Positions 7,557-15,142 of a stretch of DNA of 45,924 bases are shown here, one piece after another. Origin of the DNA: Prevotella falsenii DSM 22864 = JCM 15124. Its GTDB lineage: Bacteria; Bacteroidota; Bacteroidia; Bacteroidales; Bacteroidaceae. The stretch covers positions 1 through 45,924 of the forward strand of contig NZ_BAJY01000022.1 in NCBI RefSeq assembly GCF_000613945.1, given 5' to 3'. Position 1 is the first letter of the stretch, and each line of letters starts with the position of its first letter. The position numbers and the translations under genes are program-made. The notes beneath the pieces are model-generated. The model saw only the letters and a program-made list of their open reading frames with translations, was not told the origin of the DNA and ran no database searches.

Positions 7557-9746
7557 ATGGATAACTTAAGATTTGAAGTTGTAAAAGAGGCTTTTAGAAA
7601 ACGCCCCATAGAGTCAGAATTGCCGAACGAACGCCCTTCCGAACTATTTGGGAAGTACGTTTTTAATCGCGACAAAATGTACAAATACCTTCCTGTAGAC
7701 ATCTTTAACAAAATGATGGACGTAATGGATAACGGCATACGGCTCGACCGTTCGATTGCCGATGGTGTGGCAAACGGTATGAAAAAGTGGGCAAAAGAGA
7801 ATGGCGTTACACACTATACGCACTGGTTTCAGCCCCTGACAGAAGGCACGGCGGAAAAGCACGATTCCTTTATAGAGTCGAATGGGAAAGGCGGAATGCT
7901 CGAAGATTTCTCTGGAAAACTGCTCGTACAGCAAGAGCCGGACGCAAGTTCGTTTCCATCGGGTGGCATTCGCAACACCTTCGAAGCACGCGGCTATTCG
8001 GCGTGGGACCCTACAAGTCCGGTCTTCATCATAGACGACACACTCTGTATTCCTACTATCTTTATTTCTTACACGGGCGAAGCACTCGACTACAAGGCAC
8101 CATTGCTGCGTTCGTTGCTTGCCGTAAACAGTGCAGCAAAAGAAGTTTGCCGGTATTTCTACCCCGATGTTAAGAAGGTGCACACCAATTTGGGTTGGGA
8201 ACAAGAGTACTTCCTTGTAGACGAGGACTTGTTTTTTGCACGTCCCGACTTGATGCTTACAGGCAGAACGCTGATGGGACACGACTCGGCAAAGAACCAA
8301 CAGATGGACGACCACTACTTCGGTACTATCCCTGAACGTGTGCAAGCCTTTATGAAAGACTTGGAAATTCGTGCTTTAGAGCTGGGCATACCGGTAAAAA
8401 CCCGCCACAACGAGGTTGCTCCGGGACAATTTGAACTTGCTCCAATCTTCGAGGAATGCAACTTGGCAGTAGACCACAACATGCTGCTAATGGCACTAAT
8501 GAAGAAGGTAGCACACCGACACGGCTTCCGCGCACTACTACACGAAAAGCCTTTCGCAGGCATCAACGGTTCAGGAAAGCACAACAACTGGAGCTTGGCT
8601 ACCGATACGGGGGTGCTGTTGCACAAAAGTGGCAAGAACACAACCGACAATTTGCGCTTCGTAGTCTTTGTCGTAGAAACATTAATGGGCGTTTACAAGC
8701 ACAACGGCTTGCTGAAAGCATCGGTCATGAGTGCAACCAACGACCATCGTTTGGGAGCAAACGAAGCACCGCCTGCCATTATTTCGTCGTTCCTTGGCAA
8801 ACAATTGACCGACTTGTTTGAACATATAGAGAAAGCCGACAAGAAGGATTTGTTCACCGTGAAGGGGAAACAAGGCGTGCAACTCGACATTCCGGAAATC
8901 CCGGAGCTATTCATCGACAATACCGACCGCAACCGTACGTCGCCATTTGCCTTTACCGGCAATCGCTTTGAGCTACGTGCAGTAGGGTCGGAAGCCAACT
9001 GTGCCTCTTCGCTCATCGTTCTGAATACGGCTGTAGCAGAAGCTCTGACAAGTTTCAAGCAACGTGTTGATGCGCTGATTGAGCAAGGCGAAGACCGGAT
9101 GAGTGCGATTATAGAAGTTGTCCGCAACGATATTAAAACCTGTAAGCCTATCCATTTCGACGGAAACGGTTACAGTGATGAGTGGAAAGCTGAAGCAGCG
9201 CAGAGAGGATTGGACTGCGAGGCAAGTTGTCCGGTATGTTTCGATGCCTATTTGCGCGATGATTCCGTGCAAATGTTCGAGTCTATGAACGTAATGAAGC
9301 GCAACGAACTCGAAGCCCGCAACGAGGTGAAGTGGGAAACTTACACGAAAAAGATTCAAATAGAGGCACGTGTAATTGGCGATTTAGCGATGAACCACAT
9401 CATTCCTGTTGTAACTCACTACCAAAGCAGGTTGGCAAAGAACGTCAGTTCGATGATAAACATCTTCGGCAGAGAAGAAGGAGAGCGACTTACGGCACGC
9501 AATGTAAAGATTTTAAAGGAAATAGCGGAGCGTATGCAAGCCATAGAAACAGGGGTGGACGAACTTGTCGAGGCAAGAAAAATTGCCAATAGAATAGAAA
9601 ACCAACGCGAAAAAGCCATTGCCTACCACGACAACATTACCACGAAGATGGAAGAGATACGCCACGAAATAGACAAACTCGAACTGATTGTGAGCGACGA
9701 AATGTGGACGTTGCCTAAATATCGCGAACTCCTATTCATTCGTTAA
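7557..9746 (+). CDS. glnN: Glutamine synthetase, type III (GSIII)
   Basis: A 729-residue enzyme that makes glutamine from glutamate, ammonia and ATP. The length matches the large type III class of Bacteroidetes. The frame stays open back to about 7440, but a promoter at 7491-7522 and the family N-terminus MDNLRFEVVKEAFRKRP support the start at 7557. Conserved blocks include the N-terminal FGKYVF, the central HNEVAPGQFELAPIFE and GINGSGKHNNWSL (substrate and metal site) and NRTSPFAFTGNRFELRAVGS. The C-terminal region (HYQSRLAKN onward) is helical and charged. It is transcribed alone; a dispersed repeat follows the stop. The start is well supported and the identity is firm. Confidence 0.96.
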   Translation: MDNLRFEVVKEAFRKRPIESELPNERPSELFGKYVFNRDKMYKYLPVDIFNKMMDVMDNGIRLDRSIADGVANGMKKWAKENGVTHYTHWFQPLTEGTAEKHDSFIESNGKGGMLEDFSGKLLVQQEPDASSFPSGGIRNTFEARGYSAWDPTSPVFIIDDTLCIPTIFISYTGEALDYKAPLLRSLLAVNSAAKEVCRYFYPDVKKVHTNLGWEQEYFLVDEDLFFARPDLMLTGRTLMGHDSAKNQQMDDHYFGTIPERVQAFMKDLEIRALELGIPVKTRHNEVAPGQFELAPIFEECNLAVDHNMLLMALMKKVAHRHGFRALLHEKPFAGINGSGKHNNWSLATDTGVLLHKSGKNTTDNLRFVVFVVETLMGVYKHNGLLKASVMSATNDHRLGANEAPPAIISSFLGKQLTDLFEHIEKADKKDLFTVKGKQGVQLDIPEIPELFIDNTDRNRTSPFAFTGNRFELRAVGSEANCASSLIVLNTAVAEALTSFKQRVDALIEQGEDRMSAIIEVVRNDIKTCKPIHFDGNGYSDEWKAEAAQRGLDCEASCPVCFDAYLRDDSVQMFESMNVMKRNELEARNEVKWETYTKKIQIEARVIGDLAMNHIIPVVTHYQSRLAKNVSSMINIFGREEGERLTARNVKILKEIAERMQAIETGVDELVEARKIANRIENQREKAIAYHDNITTKMEEIRHEIDKLELIVSDEMWTLPKYRELLFIR

Positions 9747-9771
9747 GACGAGTACAAGATGCGCTTCAATA

Positions 9772-9985
9772 GTGAGAGATTTTCGGTTTCACTTTGTAAA
9801 GATAATTCTGTTAAAAAGTGATATAATCGCTTTGGCGTTGCGAAAGCGTAGGTTTTGCAACGCAAAACCTACGCTTTTACCGTGCAAAACCTACGGTTTT
9901 GGAACGCGAAACAATAGGTTTTGTAATACACTGACGCATAGACGGTTAAGCAATCGCTACGCTTACGAAAAATAATTACATATTT
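9772..9985 (+). repeat. Dispersed hairpin repeat, copy B
   Basis: About 210 bp with the full family layout: left arm TTTGTAAAGATAATTCTG, a core hairpin at 9843-9877 (AAAGCGTAGGTTTTGC, loop AAC, then the exact complement, 16 bp), the module CCGTGCAAAACCTACGG, the arm CAATAGGTTTTGTAATACAC, and the right end GAAAAATAATTACA. It lies between the 3' ends of two convergent genes (glnN and glsB). A frame starting at a GTG at 9772 stays open to about 9975; see findings. Confidence 0.9.
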
Positions 9986-10260
9986 CGTGCTTTCTTTTCG
10001 TTCTTTTCTCGTTTCTCGAAAAGTGCGTTTTCTCGCCATGGCAATGCTTAAATAAACTTAGCATTGCTCATTTGGCTAAACGAAAACGTTCATAAATGAC
10101 GTGAATTGAGTGTAAGAATTTGAAGACAAAGATACTTCGGTTATTTTTGATTGTAAGCACATTAAATCATAATCGGTTCTTTCTTCCAATACCCTATAAA
10201 TAAGATACCGGTGTAATCCTTATATCGAACTCACATTGACAATTGGATTTTGAACTTGAA
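9986..10260. repeat. Extended homology to the region after copy C, with an extra hairpin
   Basis: From about 10087 to 10237 the sequence is clearly related to 12721-12870 (shared landmarks: AAGATACTTC, TTTTTGATT followed by TAAGCA, and CGAACTCAC versus CGACTCACG). Between the repeat core and this block sits a large imperfect hairpin (10026-10088): CGTTTTC, GCCA, GCAATGCT, loop, AGCATTGC, TGGC, GAAAACG. Copy C lacks this hairpin. No gene is apparent. Confidence 0.6.
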
Positions 10261-10277
10261 AATACAAAATAAAAACC

Positions 10278-10320
10278 GGCATTTATTGCCTTTTCATCGA
10301 TGAAACGGACAATAAATGCC
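10278..10320 (-). terminator. Terminator of the glsA-glsB operon
   Basis: GGCATTTATTG (10278-10288) and CAATAAATGCC (10310-10320) form an 11-bp perfect stem. Read on the minus strand it is followed by a T-rich tract (GGTTTTTATTTTG), 40 bp after the glsB stop. Confidence 0.7.
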
Positions 10321-10359
10321 AGTTTATTGTTTTATGATAACCTTTTATTCGGGTAAATT

Positions 10360-11352
10360 TTACCGTTCCTCGTAAATCACGTTGTTGGCACCGCTTGTTA
10401 TCTTGAGTGCTTCCGGGTGGTCTTTTACAAAGCTCTCAATATGGCGAATGCGCTTTTCTTCAAATATTTCGTCCACAGCGATAAGAATTCCGGTTTCTTC
10501 TACATCGCCAAAGCCATTGTTAATACCCGTTCCAAAGAGTTTCATTGTTGGAGAAAGGTTCATATAAGCATTCACCAAAGGAGGGATATTGAACCCTAAT
10601 TTGCGAATTTCCCTATTCAAAATGCGATAGTTTTCTTTAAAGGAAGTAGCATTGAACAACGATTGAAACTCAGAGAAAGGAGTATCGATTTTGAGCGGTT
10701 TTATCGGTATAATGAGGTCTTCCTTGTCATCGAAAAACTTCTTGAGGAAGTAAAGAATCATATCGCGACCACGACGGATATACGACGGATACATCGTCAT
10801 TTTACCAAAGAAGTATTTGCAGTGAGGGTTCAGCACTGTAAGCGCACCTAAACCGTCCCAAAGATTATCGAGTGCAAAGATACTTTTGGAGTTTTCACGA
10901 ACGTTCTGGTATCCCAAAGAAACAAAAGAACGCCCCAACTCAACCGTATAGGGAGCGTATTCTTTCAGAAACTTGTCGGAAAAATGGAACATGTGGCTCG
11001 TAGGAAGTATAGGTTGCCCATCGCTGCCAAACTTCCAGTCATTGCCAAACACATAACGATAACCGCCTATAATCTCCTCGTTGTCAGGATTCCACACGAC
11101 AAGCTGCCTGCAGCCATTGGGCATTAGGTCAAATTCATCAATATCCTTTGCCTTTCCCGTGCCACCACCGGCACTGCGAAAAGCCTCTTCGCGCAATCGT
11201 CCAACTTCGTCCATCAGATGCGGAGCTTCGCTTGCCGAGAACACATAGATGTCGTTATGACTCTTATTGGTACCTCTCAGCAATCTGTCAGGAGTAAGTT
11301 CACTTTTCAAAAGTTCTTTACTGACCGGTTGGATTATCGCTTCTTCCTTCAT
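10360..11352 (-). CDS. glsB: Glycine/ornithine-lipid N-acyltransferase GlsB-like (GNAT fold)
   Basis: A 330-residue protein of the OlsB/GlsB type. In Bacteroides GlsB puts a 3-hydroxy fatty acid on the amino group of glycine, the first step of glycine-lipid synthesis. Family segments seen are REEAFRSAGGGTGKAKDIDEFD, then the GNAT strand CRQLVVWNPDNEEIIGGYRYV (split here: CRQLVVWNPDNEE and IIGGYRYV), the VELGRSFVS block and GLGALTVLNPHCKYFFGKMTM. The length exceeds a plain GNAT enzyme and fits this family. It is the second gene of a two-gene operon, 59 nt after glsA. The pairing with a PlsC-like acyltransferase is the strongest support for a lipid role. Glycine rather than ornithine as acceptor is inferred from the Bacteroidetes context. 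Confidence 0.8.
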   Translation of the reverse strand: MKEEAIIQPVSKELLKSELTPDRLLRGTNKSHNDIYVFSASEAPHLMDEVGRLREEAFRSAGGGTGKAKDIDEFDLMPNGCRQLVVWNPDNEEIIGGYRYVFGNDWKFGSDGQPILPTSHMFHFSDKFLKEYAPYTVELGRSFVSLGYQNVRENSKSIFALDNLWDGLGALTVLNPHCKYFFGKMTMYPSYIRRGRDMILYFLKKFFDDKEDLIIPIKPLKIDTPFSEFQSLFNATSFKENYRILNREIRKLGFNIPPLVNAYMNLSPTMKLFGTGINNGFGDVEETGILIAVDEIFEEKRIRHIESFVKDHPEALKITSGANNVIYEER

Positions 11353-11411
11353 ATTATTGCTTTTTATCGCATTTCATTATTTCGCATTACTTCATAACAA
11401 GTAAAACTTTC

Positions 11412-12227
11412 CTAAAGTTCATACACCTTATCTTGGACAAATTTTGCCCATTCCATCGGTGTTTTGGTATCATCGAAAGTCTGCCACGGAATAGGTTTTC
11501 CGAAACTGACACGAAAGGTTTTACCCACATTTCTATACATTTCATCGACTAAGAAGAACATTGCAAGGTTTACTTTCTTCACGTATTTATCGCTGAAATG
11601 GGCGATTTTATAAAATCGTTCCGAATTGCGTCCGCTGAAATGGATTGGTACAACATCTCGTTGATACTCTACGCTCTTCGTTATGAAAGTCTTCTTCCAA
11701 GGCAAATCGCGAATTACACCATTCTGTTTTCTGCTGTTCAAACCTGCCGGAAACATCAATATGTGGTTGTCGCTGTTAAATCCTGCCTCCACCATACGAG
11801 GGAAATCGCGGCTCTGCTTGCCGGTTTTATTTATTCCAATGGACACCGGCTTTAAACCGGGCAAGTTCAACAGCAAATCGTTCACAAGGTAACGAAACTT
11901 CCCATCGTAGTGCTTGCCGATGATAGAACCGAGCGCAACTCCGTCTTGCCCGCCAAGCGGGTGATTAGAAACAAATGTATAGAGTTTACCATCGTTCTTG
12001 TCAGGCAAGTTTTCCAAGCCTTCTATTTCGAGTGTCATACGCAGGTAATGCACACATTCATCGAGCCATTCCGTTCCGGTTTTGTCGCGATTTTCCCATA
12101 GGAACTTATTAACCGCGTCTTCGTGAATAATGTTTCTAAACCAATTAATCACAAAACGAGGGACAAACTTTGCCTTCGAGCCCATTTTACCGTACAGTAT
12201 CTTTTGGATATCGATGGTCTTCTCCAT
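11412..12227 (-). CDS. glsA: Lyso-glycine-lipid O-acyltransferase GlsA-like (PlsC family)
   Basis: A 271-residue acyltransferase that would add the second acyl chain to the lyso-lipid made by GlsB, at the inner face of the cytoplasmic membrane. The PlsC-type motif appears as NHPLGGQDG (about residues 89-97), with the His-Asp pair one residue further apart than the classic HX4D. A second motif region is FPAGLNSRKQNGVIRD, equivalent to the FPEGTRS block, followed by VVPIHFSGRNSERFY. It is the first gene of the minus-strand operon. A weak promoter element TATATTTG lies at 12276-12283. The two genes together are flanked by long direct repeats. GlsA is inferred from pairing with GlsB. Confidence 0.8.
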   Translation of the reverse strand: MEKTIDIQKILYGKMGSKAKFVPRFVINWFRNIIHEDAVNKFLWENRDKTGTEWLDECVHYLRMTLEIEGLENLPDKNDGKLYTFVSNHPLGGQDGVALGSIIGKHYDGKFRYLVNDLLLNLPGLKPVSIGINKTGKQSRDFPRMVEAGFNSDNHILMFPAGLNSRKQNGVIRDLPWKKTFITKSVEYQRDVVPIHFSGRNSERFYKIAHFSDKYVKKVNLAMFFLVDEMYRNVGKTFRVSFGKPIPWQTFDDTKTPMEWAKFVQDKVYEL

Positions 12228-12480
12228 GCTACTTGCTATATGCTTTCTAATTTTTCCAAGTTCTCAAATAGACTGCAAATATAACTAAACCTTTTGAGAT
12301 ATTCGAGTTTTTTATAAAAAAAAATGCTCAATAATCATTGATTTGCACACGAAAACCAACAACAAAGTTACACCCAAAACCACTTGAAAGTGTACACCGG
12401 CAGCACTTAAAACAACGTTAGTCGGTATAAGAAAGCAGGTTAAGCAGACAAACAACGCAGATATTTTTAAACAAATCCAC

Positions 12481-12870
12481 TGATGAAACCGTGAGAGTGT
12501 TTCTGTTTAATTTTGTAAAGATAATTCTCTTAAAAAGTGATAATTTCGTTTTGACGTTGCAAAAGCGTAGGTTTTACAACGCAAAACCTACGCTTTTACC
12601 GTGCAAAACAGCCGCTTTTGCAACGCAAAACAATAGGTTTTGTAATACACTGACATATAGATAGTTAGACAATAGCTGCGCTTGCGAAAAATGTTTACAT
12701 CTTTATTCTCTTTTTTCCGTTCAGAAATAACATGGGTTCGGTGTAGAAATTCGAGGACGAAGATACTTCATTTCTTTTTGATTATAAGCATATTAAACCA
12801 TAACCAATTCCTTCTTTCAGTATCTTATATAAGCAATACACTCGCTTAATTCCCGTATCCGACTCACGTT
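12481..12870 (+). repeat. Dispersed hairpin repeat, copy C, with long extension
   Basis: The core (12481-12710) begins TGATGAAACCGTGAGAG, continues with TTTGTAAAGATAATTCTC and carries the hairpin 12561-12597 (AAAAGCGTAGGTTTT, 7-nt loop, exact complement, 15 bp). It then has CCGTGCAAAACAGCCGC, CAATAGGTTTTGTAATACAC and GAAAAATGTTTACA. From 12721 to 12870 it shares further homology with the DNA after copy B. Copies B and C thus form long direct repeats around glsA-glsB. The remaining bases from 12228 to 12972 hold no gene. Confidence 0.88.
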
Positions 12871-12972
12871 AGAACACAATAAAAAAACCCTTACAATAAA
12901 TCTTTTACACACTTCTTCTACACTTTTACTTTGCGTTAAATATATTAAAAATACAAGAATAGCGCAAAGTTT

Positions 12973-13015
12973 GTGGTGGAAAGAGGTGGAATGTGGGGAA
13001 TTTTACTTAACTTTG
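12973..13015 (+). promoter_or_regulatory. mraZ promoter with three 10-bp repeats (candidate MraZ operator)
   Basis: Three units with an exact 10-bp period, GTGGTGGAAA, GAGGTGGAAT, GTGGGGAATT (12973-13002), sit just upstream of a TAACTTTG -7 element (13008-13015). No TTG -33 box is present; the repeats occupy its place. MraZ is known to bind TGGGN-like direct repeats spaced 10 bp apart in front of its own gene, so this is a likely autoregulatory site for the whole cluster. Confidence 0.65.
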
Positions 13016-13045
13016 AACCGAAATTTCAATTATATAGAAGTACAC

Positions 13046-13525
13046 ATGCGATTTTTAGGTAGCATAGAAGCAAAAACTGACGTGAAGGGAAGAGCCTTTC
13101 TGCCGGCAACATTCCGCAAGATATTAAGCACATCCGGCGAGGAGTCGCTGATTATGAAGAAAGATGTCTTCCAGCCTTGCTTGGTTATCTATCCTCAATC
13201 GGTGTGGAACAAGATGCTCGATAACCTTCGTAGCCACCTCAACCGTTGGAACAAACGCGACCAGATGGTTTATCGCCAGTTCGTCTCAGACGTTGAAACC
13301 ATAGTACTTGATGGCAACGGACGCTTCTTGATACCGAAACGATATTTAAGAATGGCAAACATCGAGCAGCAGATAAAGTTCATCGGTATGGACGACTGCA
13401 TTGAGATTTGGAACAACGAGAACGAGAACGCATTCCTTGACCCAGACGACTTTAGTGAAACATTGGAGACTATTATGGGAAATTCAGGAGAAACAAAAGC
13501 ACTCGCCACAGATACAACTCGATAA
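13046..13525 (+). CDS. mraZ: Transcriptional regulator MraZ
   Basis: A 159-residue protein with two AbrB-like (SpoVT) beta domains; the first begins MRFLGSIEAKTDVKGRAFLP and the second holds VLDGNGRFLIPKRYLRMANI. The open frame extends further upstream, but the TAACTTTG promoter element at 13008-13015 and the family N-terminus place the start at 13046. MraZ forms ring oligomers that bind direct repeats at its own promoter and repress the division/cell-wall cluster. It is the first gene of the cluster, 7 nt before rsmH. Three 10-bp repeats upstream are the candidate operator. Confidence 0.95.
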   Translation: MRFLGSIEAKTDVKGRAFLPATFRKILSTSGEESLIMKKDVFQPCLVIYPQSVWNKMLDNLRSHLNRWNKRDQMVYRQFVSDVETIVLDGNGRFLIPKRYLRMANIEQQIKFIGMDDCIEIWNNENENAFLDPDDFSETLETIMGNSGETKALATDTTR

Positions 13526-13532
13526 AGAAAAT

Positions 13533-14468
13533 ATGGTTAAGACCGCTGAAACATATCATGTTCCGGTATTGCTTCGCGAAAGCGTTGATGGTTTGAACAT
13601 TCACCCTGACGGCATTTATGTAGACGTTACCTTCGGTGGTGGTGGACATAGCAGAGAAATTCTTTCACGTCTTAGCAAGCAAGGACACCTATACAGCTTC
13701 GACCAAGATGCCGATGCAGAACAGAATATATGCGAAATCGGCAGCAATGGAGAGAAGCCTGAGAACTTTACGTTTGTACGTTCCAACTTCAGATATTTGT
13801 CAAACTGGTTGCGTTATTACGGAGTAGAACAGATAGATGGGTTGCTGGGCGACTTGGGAGTAAGCAGTCATCACTTCGATGACGAGCAAAGAGGGTTTTC
13901 ATTCCGCTTCGATGCCCCACTCGATATGCGCATGAACAAACGAGCAGGCAAAACTGCTGCCGACATTTTGCGGGAATACGATGAGGAAGAACTTGCCAAC
14001 ATGTTCTACCTTTACGGTGAACTGAAGAACTCGCGTAAGATTGCTGCCGCCATTGTGAACAGCAGAAGTACGACGCCCATACTTACAACAAAAGACTTTC
14101 AAGCCGTTGTAGAACCGCTTTTCAAGCGAGAACGGGAGAAAAAAGAAATGACAAAACTGTTTCAGGCACTCCGTATAGAGGTAAATCAAGAGATGGCTGC
14201 ACTGAAAGAAATGCTCATCAGTGCTTCCGAAGTACTAAAACCGAGCGGCAGACTCTCCATTATTACTTACCATTCATTGGAAGACCGCATCGTGAAAAAT
14301 ATGATGAAATCGGGCAATATTGGAGGTAAGGTGGAACAAGACTTCTTCGGACACATCAATTCACCCTTCAAGTTAATAAACAACAAGGTAATAGTGCCGG
14401 ACGAAAACGAACAAGAAAGCAACCCACGAAGCCGCAGTGCGAAACTTAGAATAGCCGAAAAGAAATAA
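13533..14468 (+). CDS. rsmH: 16S rRNA (cytosine1402-N4)-methyltransferase RsmH
   Basis: A 311-residue SAM-dependent methyltransferase (MraW) that N4-methylates C1402 in the decoding centre of 16S rRNA. The start is ATG 13533 (MVKTAETYHVPVLLRESVD), 7 nt after mraZ; the frame is open further back but overlaps mraZ. SAM-binding glycine motif VDVTFGGGGHSREIL is near residue 30-45, LLGDLGVSSHHFDDEQRGFS near 103-122, and DMRMNK follows. The C-terminal ITYHSLEDRIVKN block is also typical. Its stop codon touches the ftsL start (no gap), so the two are probably translationally linked. Confidence 0.96.
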   Translation: MVKTAETYHVPVLLRESVDGLNIHPDGIYVDVTFGGGGHSREILSRLSKQGHLYSFDQDADAEQNICEIGSNGEKPENFTFVRSNFRYLSNWLRYYGVEQIDGLLGDLGVSSHHFDDEQRGFSFRFDAPLDMRMNKRAGKTAADILREYDEEELANMFYLYGELKNSRKIAAAIVNSRSTTPILTTKDFQAVVEPLFKREREKKEMTKLFQALRIEVNQEMAALKEMLISASEVLKPSGRLSIITYHSLEDRIVKNMMKSGNIGGKVEQDFFGHINSPFKLINNKVIVPDENEQESNPRSRSAKLRIAEKK

Positions 14469-15137
14469 ATGGACGATAAGCTAACAGAGAATGAAGAAGT
14501 ACAGGAAGTGGTAGCAAAACCCATTTTCACTGTAAGAGAACAAAAAAAAGAGGAGATTGCAGAGACAGTAACATTGTCTGAGCAGTCTGCTGATTCTGTG
14601 GCTATGAACGGAATGGAGGTGGAATTGGAGGTAGAAAAGCCTCAGCTTACAAAGAATACGGAAAGTTCTAAACTCCAAAAAGAAGAAGAGAAAGAAGAGA
14701 AAAACAATAAGCAGAAGACCGAAGAAGCAAAGGCTGAAAAGATAATAGAAGAAGAAAAAGCACTGAAAAATGCGATTGAGGAACAAGCAAGAGAAGACGA
14801 ACAGCCTTTATCGAGCAACTTCACATTGAAGAAAATACTCGGTGGCGATATATTTTCGGCACATTTCCTAAGAAACAACATTGGGCTCATAGTGCTCATC
14901 GTGGTCTTCATTATTATATATATATCAAACCGTTACAGCGTTCAGAAAGACCTGATAGAGATTGACAAACTCGAAACAGAACTATCCGATGCAAAGTACA
15001 GAGCCTTGTCGAGCAGCAGCCAACTTACAGAACGCTCACGAGAAAGCCACGTATTGGAAATTCTGAAAACCAATAAAGACAGCATATTGAAGATTTCTTC
15101 GCGTCCACCGTTCATCATTAACGTTCCTTCAAAATAA
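14469..15137 (+). CDS. ftsL: FtsL-like division protein with long charged N-terminus
   Basis: A 222-residue bitopic membrane protein. One membrane segment (about residues 137-155, GLIVLIVVFIIIYI) is followed by a short periplasmic helix rich in E/K/S likely to form a coiled coil (DLIEIDKLETELSDAKYRAL) and ending with PPFIINVPSK. This is the FtsL layout and position, between rsmH and ftsI. FtsL bridges FtsQ/FtsB to the FtsWI synthase. The cytoplasmic part is unusually long (about 135 residues) and very rich in Glu and Lys, whereas typical FtsL has a short tail. The start directly follows the rsmH stop. The assignment rests on position and topology more than sequence. Confidence 0.8.
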   Translation: MDDKLTENEEVQEVVAKPIFTVREQKKEEIAETVTLSEQSADSVAMNGMEVELEVEKPQLTKNTESSKLQKEEEKEEKNNKQKTEEAKAEKIIEEEKALKNAIEEQAREDEQPLSSNFTLKKILGGDIFSAHFLRNNIGLIVLIVVFIIIYISNRYSVQKDLIEIDKLETELSDAKYRALSSSSQLTERSRESHVLEILKTNKDSILKISSRPPFIINVPSK

Positions 15138-15142
15138 AGATT

